Shown piece after piece: positions 34,166-41,371 of a stretch of 46,876 bases of DNA. The notes under the pieces are model-generated. The model saw only the letters and a list, made by a program, of their open reading frames with translations, was not told the DNA's origin and ran no database searches. Position 1 is the stretch's first letter. Each line of letters begins with the position of its first letter. A program made the position numbers and the translations under genes. The stretch comes from Betaproteobacteria bacterium (GTDB lineage: Bacteria > Pseudomonadota > Gammaproteobacteria > Burkholderiales > SG8-41), in NCBI GenBank assembly GCA_016868035.1, contig VGID01000031.1, positions 1-46,876 on the forward strand. Reading direction: 5' to 3'.

Positions 34166-34810
34166 TCACGCGATGTCGAACGATTGAAGTTCCAGACTGA
34201 AAAATTCCCCGGCGAAGCGGGCAACCTTCTTGTAGAAATCGGTCCCGCCCGCCTCCACGATTGCGCTGCACAGCGGCGCATACGACGGCGCGATGTGGCG
34301 CATGAAAAAATCCCGCTGCGCTTCGAGCAGCGCGGGCGGCGCCGTCTCTTCGCCCACGATGAGAAAACGCATCACGTCGCACAGCGCCGAGATGTGATCC
34401 TCGGTTTCGAAGCTCGTGCGCTTGAGCGTGATGCCCAGTTGCGCGAGCTCCTCGCGCAGCTCGTTGAGCGGCGTGCGTTGCACGCTGCCCGACAGGTAGT
34501 GCGACGCATACAAAAACACCGGGGGGCGCCCGGTGCCGATGAAATTGTCGTCGTATTCCTGCTGGATGGCGGCCGGATCGGCCGTGCGCATCGCATCGCG
34601 CAGGCTGCGCCATGCGGAAACGAACCGTGTTTCGGGAACGCCATCGTCAAAGATGTCTTCGGCGAAAACGTCGCGCAGAAACTGCGCAGTAGGCGGAGAG
34701 TAGAAGAGGGATGCGAGCAGCCCGTACACGCCGGCACGGGCCCGGTCCTCCGCGAGAACCATGCCCTGCTCACTCCGGCCGGCATCCAGTAGCTGAGTTA
34801 CTACCGCCAT
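34166..34810 (-). CDS. TorD/DmsD-family chaperone for formate dehydrogenase
   Basis: A 214-residue all-helical cytoplasmic chaperone. RAGVYGLLASLFYSPPTAQFL near 25-45 and the YDDNFIG segment near 86-92 are typical of the TorD superfamily, which binds Tat leaders and holds the apoenzyme for cofactor loading. The gene lies immediately upstream of the Tat-motif protein and fdhA, the normal place for a dedicated chaperone. The start is ATG 34810, with a weak ribosome site. The 136-base gap upstream is relatively A+T-rich and could hold an internal promoter, but I see no convincing -35/-10 pair. Confidence 0.85.
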   Translation of the reverse strand: MAVVTQLLDAGRSEQGMVLAEDRARAGVYGLLASLFYSPPTAQFLRDVFAEDIFDDGVPETRFVSAWRSLRDAMRTADPAAIQQEYDDNFIGTGRPPVFLYASHYLSGSVQRTPLNELREELAQLGITLKRTSFETEDHISALCDVMRFLIVGEETAPPALLEAQRDFFMRHIAPSYAPLCSAIVEAGGTDFYKKVARFAGEFFSLELQSFDIA

Positions 34811-34946
34811 TTAGCGACCGCTACCCCTCGCGTTGCTCAACGTCCACCCTGATATTGAGCTTTTCTTATTGCGTTGTACGAATGGACCATCTTACCCGTG
34901 AAAAATTCCCGTTTCCATCTTTTTCGCAAACATTTAGTGCGATTTC

Positions 34947-37028
34947 CTAACGGTCCATAATGGAACCCTGATTTTCGCGCTGCATCATGTCAATAACCCT
35001 ACAATCAGCGCACATTTTCAAACGCTCCAGCACAACCGGGTCGGTAAACATCGAGTGGGTCCCGAGCCGGCCCAGCATGGTCTCGATTACCTGCTTGGTT
35101 CCAAAAGGTTTCCCGCATTTCACGCAGTTGAACACCTCGGCCTGGTTGAGCACCACCGGCTCCGTGGCTTCCTTCGTGAGCAGCAGGCGCGGGGCCAGCC
35201 GGATCGCGTCTTCCGGGCACGTCTTCTCGCACAGCCCGCACTGCACGCAGTTTCTCTCGATGAAACGCAGCTGCGGCGTGTCCTTGGAGTCGAGCAACGC
35301 CGCCTCCGGGCAAGCGCCCACGCAGGCGAGACACATGGTGCACGTCTGCTTGTTGACCGTGATCTTGCCGTAAGGCGCCCCGCGCGACAGCCCCAACTCT
35401 GCCTTTTTCGCTGGAGCGTGCTTGAGCAGGTGCTCGAACACGAATTCGAGCGTGGACCGCTTTTCGTTGGAAAGATTGAAGCTCGCCGGGGGTACCTCGT
35501 TCGCCGTCCCGAGCTCCCAGACCGCTTGCTGCAGCTCCCCGACCTCGCGCGCCGTGATCACCCGCATATGTCCGCCGCCGAACCCGATGCCCTCCAGGAT
35601 TTCCTGCGCGTAGCCGATTTCGCGCTGCAGCGCAGCAAGATAGCCCTCGGACTCGGACCCGGCCGAGAAAATGACGATCTGGTTGGCACCGAAGGCGATG
35701 CTGCCCAGCATCAGGTCCATGCCGAGGGACGCGATGTGGAAGACCTCGAGCGGGATGACGTGGGCCGGCAGCCCTTTGCCGCGGCGCCCCAGTCGTGCGA
35801 TCAGTTCGCGCCCGTCGGTGGCGTTGTGGAACAGCAGCACCGGCGTGCGCCCGCCCGCGTCGCGGTAGGTCTTGAGCACCGTCTTCACGCGCACGCCCAT
35901 GTCCGCGACGCGAGGGAACGCGTAGGTCATCGCCCCGGACGGGCACACGCTCGCGCACCCGCCGCAGCCCATGCACAGGTGCGGCTCGACCACCACGCGG
36001 TTCTCCTCCGCGTCGCTCGAGATCGCCTGCGTCGAGCACACGTCGATGCACTTCGTGCAGCCGGTGATCTCGGAGCGGCTGTGCGCGCAGATACTCTGCT
36101 TGTACGCGAAATACCGCGGCTTCTCGAACTCGCCCACCATCCGGGTGAGCTCCCTCGCGGCCAGCGCCTGTTCGAGCGGATCGTTGCGCGGGGCAAGGTA
36201 GCCCTGCGGCGGCTGCGGAAGCTTGATCAGGGGATCGCGCGTGAGGTCCAGCACGAGATCGAACGCCTCGGTGCGCTGCCGCTCCGTGCGTTCGAAATCG
36301 ATCGCCCGGATCTCGCCGCATGCTTTCACGCACTGCCGGTGGGCTTTGCACTTGTCGAGGTCGATCTGGTACGAATAGTCGATCGCCTGCTCCGGACAGA
36401 CCCGGATGCACGCGTTGCACCGGGTGCAGACCTCGAGGTCGATCGGGTTTGCCTGCTTCCACTCCACCTGGAATGCGCCGAGATAGCCCGTGACGGATTT
36501 CGGCTTGCCCGACAACACCGGGTAGCGGCGTTCCGCCGGCAGCTCGTAGGGATCCGCGCCGTCGGTGAGCAGCACGCTGACCGCGAACTGCTCCGCGCAG
36601 CGCTCGGCCCATTCAAGCGCCGCCTGGCCCGGGCCGATGATGAGAAGCCGTCCCTCGGACTTGTAGGCGACGAGCGGCACCGGCTCGGGATCGGGCAGGT
36701 CCGTGAGCGCGAGCAAGGCCGCGATCTTGGGCGTGGCGCCTTTCGCGTCCGCCGACCATCCCGCGGTTTCGCGGATGTTGACGAACCTGACGTTGCCCTC
36801 GCCCTTCAACTCGGCGTGCACCTCGCCGAAGAACGGCGCCTCCTGCGTACAGGCGACGACGAGATCGCCGCCCTGCTTGACCGCCGCCTCGAATGACGCC
36901 AGATGCCGCCGGCACAGTTCGCTTGCGATGTTCGGCGTGGCCTCGAGCTTGAGCGCCGCTTTCAACGCGTGCGCGTCGAGCGGCATGGTCTTGTTGCAAT
37001 TGCAGACCAGCTTGGTGGGTTTGGGCAT
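34947..37028 (-). CDS. Multi-cluster 4Fe-4S protein with HdrA/MvhD-like parts
   Basis: A 693-residue cytoplasmic iron-sulfur protein. Cysteine groups occur in order: C9/C11; CTRCNACIRVC at 201-211; C227, C233 and C237; C314 with CTKCIDVC at 324-331; CMGCGGCASVC at 352-362; CTMCLACVGAC at 563-573; CVQCGLCEKTC at 594-604; and a C-terminal CVKC at 635-638 with CADC at 673-676. Residues 128-160 (LLIIGPGQAALEWA) look like a Rossmann segment, and 395-500 resemble an MvhD-type domain. Such proteins sit with FDH genes in Betaproteobacteria. The role is unknown; it may move low-potential electrons to maturation or to a soluble acceptor. It leads into torD after 136 bases. Confidence 0.75.
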   Translation of the reverse strand: MPKPTKLVCNCNKTMPLDAHALKAALKLEATPNIASELCRRHLASFEAAVKQGGDLVVACTQEAPFFGEVHAELKGEGNVRFVNIRETAGWSADAKGATPKIAALLALTDLPDPEPVPLVAYKSEGRLLIIGPGQAALEWAERCAEQFAVSVLLTDGADPYELPAERRYPVLSGKPKSVTGYLGAFQVEWKQANPIDLEVCTRCNACIRVCPEQAIDYSYQIDLDKCKAHRQCVKACGEIRAIDFERTERQRTEAFDLVLDLTRDPLIKLPQPPQGYLAPRNDPLEQALAARELTRMVGEFEKPRYFAYKQSICAHSRSEITGCTKCIDVCSTQAISSDAEENRVVVEPHLCMGCGGCASVCPSGAMTYAFPRVADMGVRVKTVLKTYRDAGGRTPVLLFHNATDGRELIARLGRRGKGLPAHVIPLEVFHIASLGMDLMLGSIAFGANQIVIFSAGSESEGYLAALQREIGYAQEILEGIGFGGGHMRVITAREVGELQQAVWELGTANEVPPASFNLSNEKRSTLEFVFEHLLKHAPAKKAELGLSRGAPYGKITVNKQTCTMCLACVGACPEAALLDSKDTPQLRFIERNCVQCGLCEKTCPEDAIRLAPRLLLTKEATEPVVLNQAEVFNCVKCGKPFGTKQVIETMLGRLGTHSMFTDPVVLERLKMCADCRVIDMMQRENQGSIMDR

Positions 37029-37108
37029 TGCGCTGAAGGCCGGCGGGCTCTTGCCCGCCAGCGCCTGGTATCGAATCCGGGGATGCTAACCCAAGGGGCT
37101 TGAACGGG

Positions 37109-37621
37109 CTACGTTTTTTCCGATCGATCGGAGGGTACCGCCGCGCTGCGCACCGGCTCTTCGATCCCGGGCGCCGGGTCGGTACGCGGCTGTTCGGCCA
37201 GAGCCGGGGGCTCGCCCGGAGCGCTTTCCCCGCGCTCGGTCGGTTTGCGCTCCGGTTCCCCTTCTTTGGCCCAGTCGAGTATTTTCTGCGCCTGTCTGAG
37301 GCTCGCCAGCATCGCCGCCGGGATCGGCTCGGCCTTGGTGTAATCATCGATATAGACGTCGAGCCCGTCCATCACGTTGAAGTGCGGATCGGTGAACAGC
37401 TTCTTGAGGGCGGCGCGGCGCAGATCCTCCCCGACCTTGGGGTGGAAGAACTTGCGGTAATCCGAGTCGAACGTGAGCTTCTCGACCGGGGGCAGTTCCG
37501 GCGCGGGGCCTTTTTCCTCGCGGCGCTCCTCCGCCGGCTTCTGCGCCGGCTGCTCCCTCGCTTCCTGCTTGAGCCGCGACCAGCGTGATACGAACTTTTC
37601 GCTGCCGTCCTTGGTCGTCAT
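37109..37621 (-). CDS. DUF3306 domain protein
   Basis: A 170-residue hydrophilic protein. FVSRWSRLKQEA at the N terminus and the central FDSDYRKFFHPKVGEDLRRA and ALKKLFTDPHFNVMDGLDVY segments match DUF3306. The C-terminal 50 residues are a Pro/Glu-rich tail. No catalytic motif is visible. It follows the DUF3305 gene by 13 bases and precedes the ferredoxin-like gene by 80 bases. The function is unknown; the constant link with formate dehydrogenase suggests a maturation or regulatory role. Confidence 0.82.
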   Translation of the reverse strand: MTTKDGSEKFVSRWSRLKQEAREQPAQKPAEERREEKGPAPELPPVEKLTFDSDYRKFFHPKVGEDLRRAALKKLFTDPHFNVMDGLDVYIDDYTKAEPIPAAMLASLRQAQKILDWAKEGEPERKPTERGESAPGEPPALAEQPRTDPAPGIEEPVRSAAVPSDRSEKT

Positions 37622-37634
37622 GTTCGCTATCTGA

Positions 37635-38138
37635 TCAGCCGTCCCGCCTGGAAGCAACGCCGCGGTCCTTGTTGCTCGCGTACCGCCGCGGCTTCTTCGG
37701 TTCCGGCTTGTAGTGCGCGACCACGAATTCGGTCATCCACGGCATCAGCTCCGGCGGCAGCGCGACGCCGTCCACGTGCTCACCGCTGTCGATCCAGCGC
37801 GCGCCCTCGTTGTAGCTCACCGTGACGAGGTCCGGCCGCGCGGCTTCCCCGTCCATGCGCCACAATACGAACACCTTCGGCTCGGGGGAGCTCAGGTTCA
37901 TGAAATAGCCCTCCGCCTCCGAGCGCCTCAGGCACAACACGAGGCCCGGAAACAAGATCCGGGTCCGCTTGTCATTCTGGGCGATCACTCGCGCGCGACC
38001 GCCATCCTCCGGTGTGTCCAGAGCGACGCCCGTCGCCTCCCACTTCTCGTCCACCCAGCGGTTCTCCAGGCGCACGCGCTCCATGATGACGGCGATGGAA
38101 CGGCTGATCGAGTCCAGGGTGCGCGCTTCGTCGCTCAT
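37635..38138 (-). CDS. DUF3305 domain protein
   Basis: A 167-residue soluble protein. ISRSIAVIMERVRLENRWVD with the following tryptophan-rich segment WEATGV and the GLVLCLRRSEAEGYFMNLSS segment match DUF3305. The C terminus is rich in Lys and Arg. It is the first gene of the FDH operon and is divergent from moaA. The ATG at 38138 is chosen by family length; an ATG four codons earlier is also in frame and neither has a strong ribosome site. The function is not known. Confidence 0.82.
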   Translation of the reverse strand: MSDEARTLDSISRSIAVIMERVRLENRWVDEKWEATGVALDTPEDGGRARVIAQNDKRTRILFPGLVLCLRRSEAEGYFMNLSSPEPKVFVLWRMDGEAARPDLVTVSYNEGARWIDSGEHVDGVALPPELMPWMTEFVVAHYKPEPKKPRRYASNKDRGVASRRDG

Positions 38139-38217
38139 GACGATCATTGTGCGCCAGGCACCCGCAACATTCAACCAGAATCCGTGGCAAATACTTGATT
38201 TCGAAGCAGTGTTTTCC

Positions 38218-38247
38218 TTGCGCCGAGCGGGAGTATTTTGTCATAAT
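38218..38247 (+). promoter_or_regulatory. Candidate sigma-70 promoter for moaA
   Basis: TTGCGC at 38218-38223 and CATAAT at 38242-38247, spaced by 18 bases, lie about 50 bases before the moaA ATG. The divergent gap also serves the FDH operon on the other strand. I see no structure resembling the Moco riboswitch. Confidence 0.45.
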
Positions 38248-38297
38248 GGGTCGACGGCGCGATGCTGCAAAGGCAGTGCCTGTGCCGTCGCATCCCC

Positions 38298-39344
38298 ATG
38301 AACGATTTGCGTCTCGTCACGAACACGCCCGGATCCGAGGCGGCGCCGCGCGACCGCCTCGGCCGCGCGTTGCGCGATCTGCGCATCTCGGTCACCGACC
38401 GCTGCAACTTCCGCTGCGTCTACTGCATGCCGAAGGAAGTGTTCGGCAACGACTACGTATTCCTGGAGCGCAAGGAAATCCTCAACTTCGAGGAAATCGC
38501 CCGCACCGCGAGGATCTTCTCCGGGCTGGGCGTCGAAAAGATCCGGCTCACGGGCGGCGAGCCGCTCGTTCGGCGCAGCCTCGAGCGGCTCATCGCGTCG
38601 CTCGCTGCAATTCCCGGGCTGGACCTGACGCTCACCACGAACGGATCGCTGCTGGATCGCAAGGCCCGGTCCCTGAAGGATGCGGGGCTGAAGCGCATCA
38701 CGGTGAGCCTCGACTCGCTCGATGACGCGACCTTCCGCCGCATGAACGACGTGGATTTTCCGGTGACGCGGGTGCTCGAGGGCATAGAGGCCGCGGCGGC
38801 GGCGGGGCTCGCGCCGGTCAAGGTCAACATGGTGGTCAAGCGCGGGATGAACGAGGACAGCGTGCTGCCGATGGCGCGCTTCTTCCACAATACCGGCCAC
38901 ATCCTGCGCTTCATCGAATACATGGACGTGGGTCATACCAACGGCTGGCGCATGGACGACGTGGTGAGCGCCGGCGAAATCATCGAGATGATCGGAAAGG
39001 AGATGCCGCTCGAGCCGCTCGATCCCAACTACACGGGCGAAGTGGCGGAGCGCTGGCGCTACAAGGACGGCGGCGGCGAGATCGGCGTCATCGCGTCCGT
39101 CACCCAGGCCTTCTGCCGCGACTGCACCCGCATCCGGCTCTCCACGGACGGCAAGCTCTACACATGCCTGTTCGCCACCGAGGGCCATGACGTGCGCGCG
39201 CTGCTGCGCGGGGGCGCTTCCGACGCGGAGATCCGGGCGGCGATCGCGGGGATCTGGTCGAAGCGCGCCGACCGCTACTCCGAGATACGCACCGAGGCGA
39301 CCGTCAAGCTGCACAAGGTCGAGATGTCCTACATAGGAGGGTGA
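38298..39344 (+). CDS. moaA: GTP 3',8-cyclase MoaA
   Basis: A 348-residue radical SAM enzyme that starts molybdenum-cofactor synthesis from GTP. The N-terminal cluster motif is CNFRCVYC (C36, C40, C43). [16 protein letters not shown] binds SAM. The C-terminal cluster that binds GTP lies in [21 protein letters not shown], and the chain ends in the conserved Gly-Gly. The ATG at 38298 fits the family. Its TGA forms the first unit of a GTGAACA heptamer array. fdhD follows after 91 bases. Confidence 0.97.
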   Translation: MNDLRLVTNTPGSEAAPRDRLGRALRDLRISVTDRCNFRCVYCMPKEVFGNDYVFLERKEILNFEEIARTARIFSGLGVEKIRLTGGEPLVRRSLERLIASLAAIPGLDLTLTTNGSLLDRKARSLKDAGLKRITVSLDSLDDATFRRMNDVDFPVTRVLEGIEAAAAAGLAPVKVNMVVKRGMNEDSVLPMARFFHNTGHILRFIEYMDVGHTNGWRMDDVVSAGEIIEMIGKEMPLEPLDPNYTGEVAERWRYKDGGGEIGVIASVTQAFCRDCTRIRLSTDGKLYTCLFATEGHDVRALLRGGASDAEIRAAIAGIWSKRADRYSEIRTEATVKLHKVEMSYIGG

Positions 39345-39430
39345 ACAGTAAACGGTAAACGGTGAACAGAAAAGGCCTGCGGCGCCCGCCGCCTGAGCTA
39401 CCGTTCACTGTTCACTGTTCACTGTTCACC
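39341..39430. repeat. Paired inverted GTGAACA arrays
   Basis: The first arm at 39341-39370 holds GTGAACA, GTAAACG, GTAAACG and GTGAACA and includes the moaA stop. The second arm at 39400-39430 holds four TTCACTG/TTCACCG units and ends five bases before the fdhD ATG, replacing any ribosome site. Confidence 0.88.
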
Positions 39431-39435
39431 GACGG

Positions 39436-40272
39436 ATGGACAAGCCCTACCGGCCCAAGATCACCCGCGCTACGAGGCCGCTCACGACCGAGGTCGAGGC
39501 GGTGAACGAGCGCGGAGAGGCGCTGCCGACCCCGATCGCCGGCGAGCATCCGCTCACGCTCTACGTGGACAAGCGCGAAGTGGTGACGCTGATGACGCTC
39601 GGGCAGTGCCCGGAAGCGCTCGCGATCGGCTACCTGCGCAACCAGCGGCTGGTGCGCTCGATCGAGGAGATCGCGGCCGTGCAGGTGGACTGGGAGACCG
39701 AGGCGGCGGTCGTCACCACGCGCAAGCAGATCAAGCGCCTCAAGGAAAAGATGAAGAAGCGCACCGTGACCACCGGCTGCGGCCAGGGCACGGTGTTCGG
39801 CGATCTCATGGAGGAGATCGATACGATCCGGTTGCGCGACGACGTCGCGCTCACCGAGGAGACGCTCTACGCGGTGCTCGATGCCGTGCGCAAGCACGAG
39901 ACGGTCTACAAGAGCGCGGGGGCGGTCCACGGCTGCGCCCTCTTCGACGGCCCGGAGATCGTCTATTTCATCGAGGACGTCGGGCGCCACAACGCGGTGG
40001 ACGCGATCGCGGGCCAGATGTGGCTCGACCGCGTGGACGGCTCCGACAAGATCTTCTACACCACCGGGCGCCTGACCTCGGAGATGGTGATCAAGGCGGC
40101 GCAGATGAGAATCCCGTTCCTGGTTTCGCGCTCGGGCCTCACCCAGATGGGCCACCGTATCGCCGCCCAGGTCGGCATCACCATGCTGGGGCGCGCCGTG
40201 GGCAAGCACTATCTGCTGTTCACCGGCAACCACCGGTTCGTCAAGACCGTCACGCAGACGATGCTCGCGTGA
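39436..40272 (+). CDS. fdhD: Formate dehydrogenase accessory sulfurtransferase FdhD
   Basis: A 278-residue FdhD that carries sulfur from IscS to the bis-MGD cofactor before it enters FdhA. Conserved segments are GEHPLTLYVDKREVVTLMTL, CPEALAIGYL, FIEDVGRHNAVDAIAG and TTGRLTSEMVIKAAQM. The sulfur-carrying loop reads TTGCGQGTVFG, with C115 present but the second cysteine of the E. coli CxxC replaced by glycine. It sits opposite the FDH operon, between moaA and mobA. The ATG at 39436 follows a heptamer array without a ribosome site. Confidence 0.95.
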   Translation: MDKPYRPKITRATRPLTTEVEAVNERGEALPTPIAGEHPLTLYVDKREVVTLMTLGQCPEALAIGYLRNQRLVRSIEEIAAVQVDWETEAAVVTTRKQIKRLKEKMKKRTVTTGCGQGTVFGDLMEEIDTIRLRDDVALTEETLYAVLDAVRKHETVYKSAGAVHGCALFDGPEIVYFIEDVGRHNAVDAIAGQMWLDRVDGSDKIFYTTGRLTSEMVIKAAQMRIPFLVSRSGLTQMGHRIAAQVGITMLGRAVGKHYLLFTGNHRFVKTVTQTMLA

Positions 40273-40285
40273 CCGGCCGTTCCGG

Positions 40286-40527
40286 ATTCAAGGTTCAAGG
40301 TTCAAGGTTCAAGGTTCAAAGTTCAAGGTTCAAGGTTCAAGGTTCAAGGTTCAAGGTTCAAGGTTCAAAGTTCAAGGTTCAAGGTTCAAGGTTCAAGGTT
40401 CAAGGTTCAAGGTTCAAGGTTCAAGGTTCAAGGTTCAAGGTTGGAGCGCCTTGGTGTGCGACGGTTCCGGTCTTACACTTTGAACCTGGAACTTTGAACT
40501 TGGAACCCGGAACTTTGAACCTTGAAC
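40286..40527. repeat. Long TTCAAGG heptamer array with inverted partner
   Basis: About 22 units of TTCAAGG, two of them TTCAAAG, run from 40286 to 40442. After about 35 bases the inverted, more degenerate arm at 40478-40527 carries TTTGAAC, CTGGAAC and TTTGAAC units. This is the longest array in the window. It fills the fdhD-mobA gap and stays open as a reading frame, so it can be mistaken for coding sequence. Confidence 0.92.
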
Positions 40528-40550
40528 GCGCGACCGCCAGGATCACAGGT

Positions 40551-41120
40551 GTGATTCTGGCCGGCGGTCGCGGCCAGCGCATGGGCGGCATTGACAAGGG
40601 CCTCAAGCTCCTGCGCGGCAAGCCGATGGTCCGCTGGGTGGCCGAGCGCTTCGCCCCGCAGGTGGACGAGGTCCTGATCAACGCCAACCAGAACCTCGAG
40701 GCGTATTCTGCGCTCGGGCACCGGGTGATACCCGACGAGATCGCGGACTACGCCGGGCCGCTGGCCGGCCTGCACCGGGGCTTGAGCGAAGCAACGCACG
40801 ACCTCGTCGCAACGGTCCCTTGCGACTCGCCGTTTCTGCCCGCGGATCTCGTCGTTCGGCTGCGCGCCGCGCTCGAGTCCGGAGACGCCGAGGTGGCGGT
40901 GGCCAGGACCGGGAGACAACCGCATCCCGTCTTCTGCCTGTGCCGCAAGCGCGTGCGGGGCGGGCTCGGGGATTTTCTCGCGCACGGCGGGCGCAAGATC
41001 GACGCGTGGTACGCGCAGTTGCGGGTCGTCGAAGTTCCGTTCGACGATCAGCCGGGCGCCTTCAGCAACGTCAACACGGAGGCGGAACTGAAGGCCTTCG
41101 AGGACGGGGCGTTACCCTGA
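40551..41120 (+). CDS. mobA: Molybdenum cofactor guanylyltransferase MobA
   Basis: A 189-residue nucleotidyltransferase that attaches GMP to molybdopterin. LAGGRGQRMGGIDKGL near the N terminus binds GTP, and DYAGPLAGLHRGL and VPCDSPFLP supply the metal and substrate residues. The start is uncertain because no ATG precedes the GTP loop. GTG 40551 is preferred since AGGA lies eight bases upstream; a TTG at 40515 inside the repeat arm is the alternative. The last 62 bases of the gene are repeated downstream (41208-41299). The C terminus NVNTEAELKAFED is normal. Confidence 0.9.
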   Translation: MILAGGRGQRMGGIDKGLKLLRGKPMVRWVAERFAPQVDEVLINANQNLEAYSALGHRVIPDEIADYAGPLAGLHRGLSEATHDLVATVPCDSPFLPADLVVRLRAALESGDAEVAVARTGRQPHPVFCLCRKRVRGGLGDFLAHGGRKIDAWYAQLRVVEVPFDDQPGAFSNVNTEAELKAFEDGALP

Positions 41121-41299
41121 AAAGACGATATCGGTTCGGCGCCGGCGGCACTCGCCGGTCGCATCCCCGCTCAAAGGCGGGGCCCCTGCTCCACGGCTCC
41201 TACCGCCCCTTCAGCAACGTCAACACGGAGGCGGAACTGAAGGCCTTCGAGGACGGGGCGTTACCCTGAAAAGACGATATCGATTCGGCGCCGGCGGCA
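41059..41299 (+). repeat. Duplicated 3' end of mobA (149-bp period)
   Basis: Bases 41059-41150 and 41208-41299 are identical over 92 positions except one (G/A at 41134/41283). Both copies carry the last codons of mobA and its TGA. The 57 bases between them contain a GC-rich palindromic unit that also occurs at 44340-44567. The arrangement is a recent partial tandem duplication. The second copy is non-coding. Confidence 0.95.
41155..41200 (-). repeat. GC-rich palindromic unit, copy 1
   Basis: On the minus strand this reads GTGGAGCAGGGGCCCCGC, a short loop, then GCGGGGATGCGACC. The inner CCCCGC / GCGGGG pair forms a hairpin. Three further copies occur at 44340-44567. Confidence 0.75.
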
Positions 41300-41303
41300 T
41301 TTC

Positions 41304-41362
41304 GAGTTCGGCGTAGCGAGTTCGGGGTTGGAACCCGGAACCCTGAACTCGGAACCCGGAAC
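41304..41362. repeat. Paired inverted GGAACCC arrays
   Basis: The first arm at 41304-41330 holds GAGTTCGG and GGGGTTGG units. The second at 41328-41362 holds GGAACCC, TGAACTC and GGAACCC units. The arms nearly touch, giving a compact hairpin just after the GGDEF-EAL gene end. The family is related to the TTCAAGG array at 40286. Confidence 0.8.
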
Positions 41363-41371
41363 GCGAAGCTC

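Noticed and set aside
38139..38297. Moco riboswitch upstream of moaA
   Set aside because: The leader of about 50 bases after the candidate promoter is too short, and I cannot find the conserved stems.
40286..40527. N-terminal extension of mobA through the TTCAAGG array
   Set aside because: The frame stays open only because the heptamer lacks stops on the plus strand. MobA homology begins at the GTP loop just after 40551.
41208..41299. Second, separate mobA-like gene
   Set aside because: Only the last 62 coding bases are duplicated, with no start or domain, and the 149-base spacing is out of frame.
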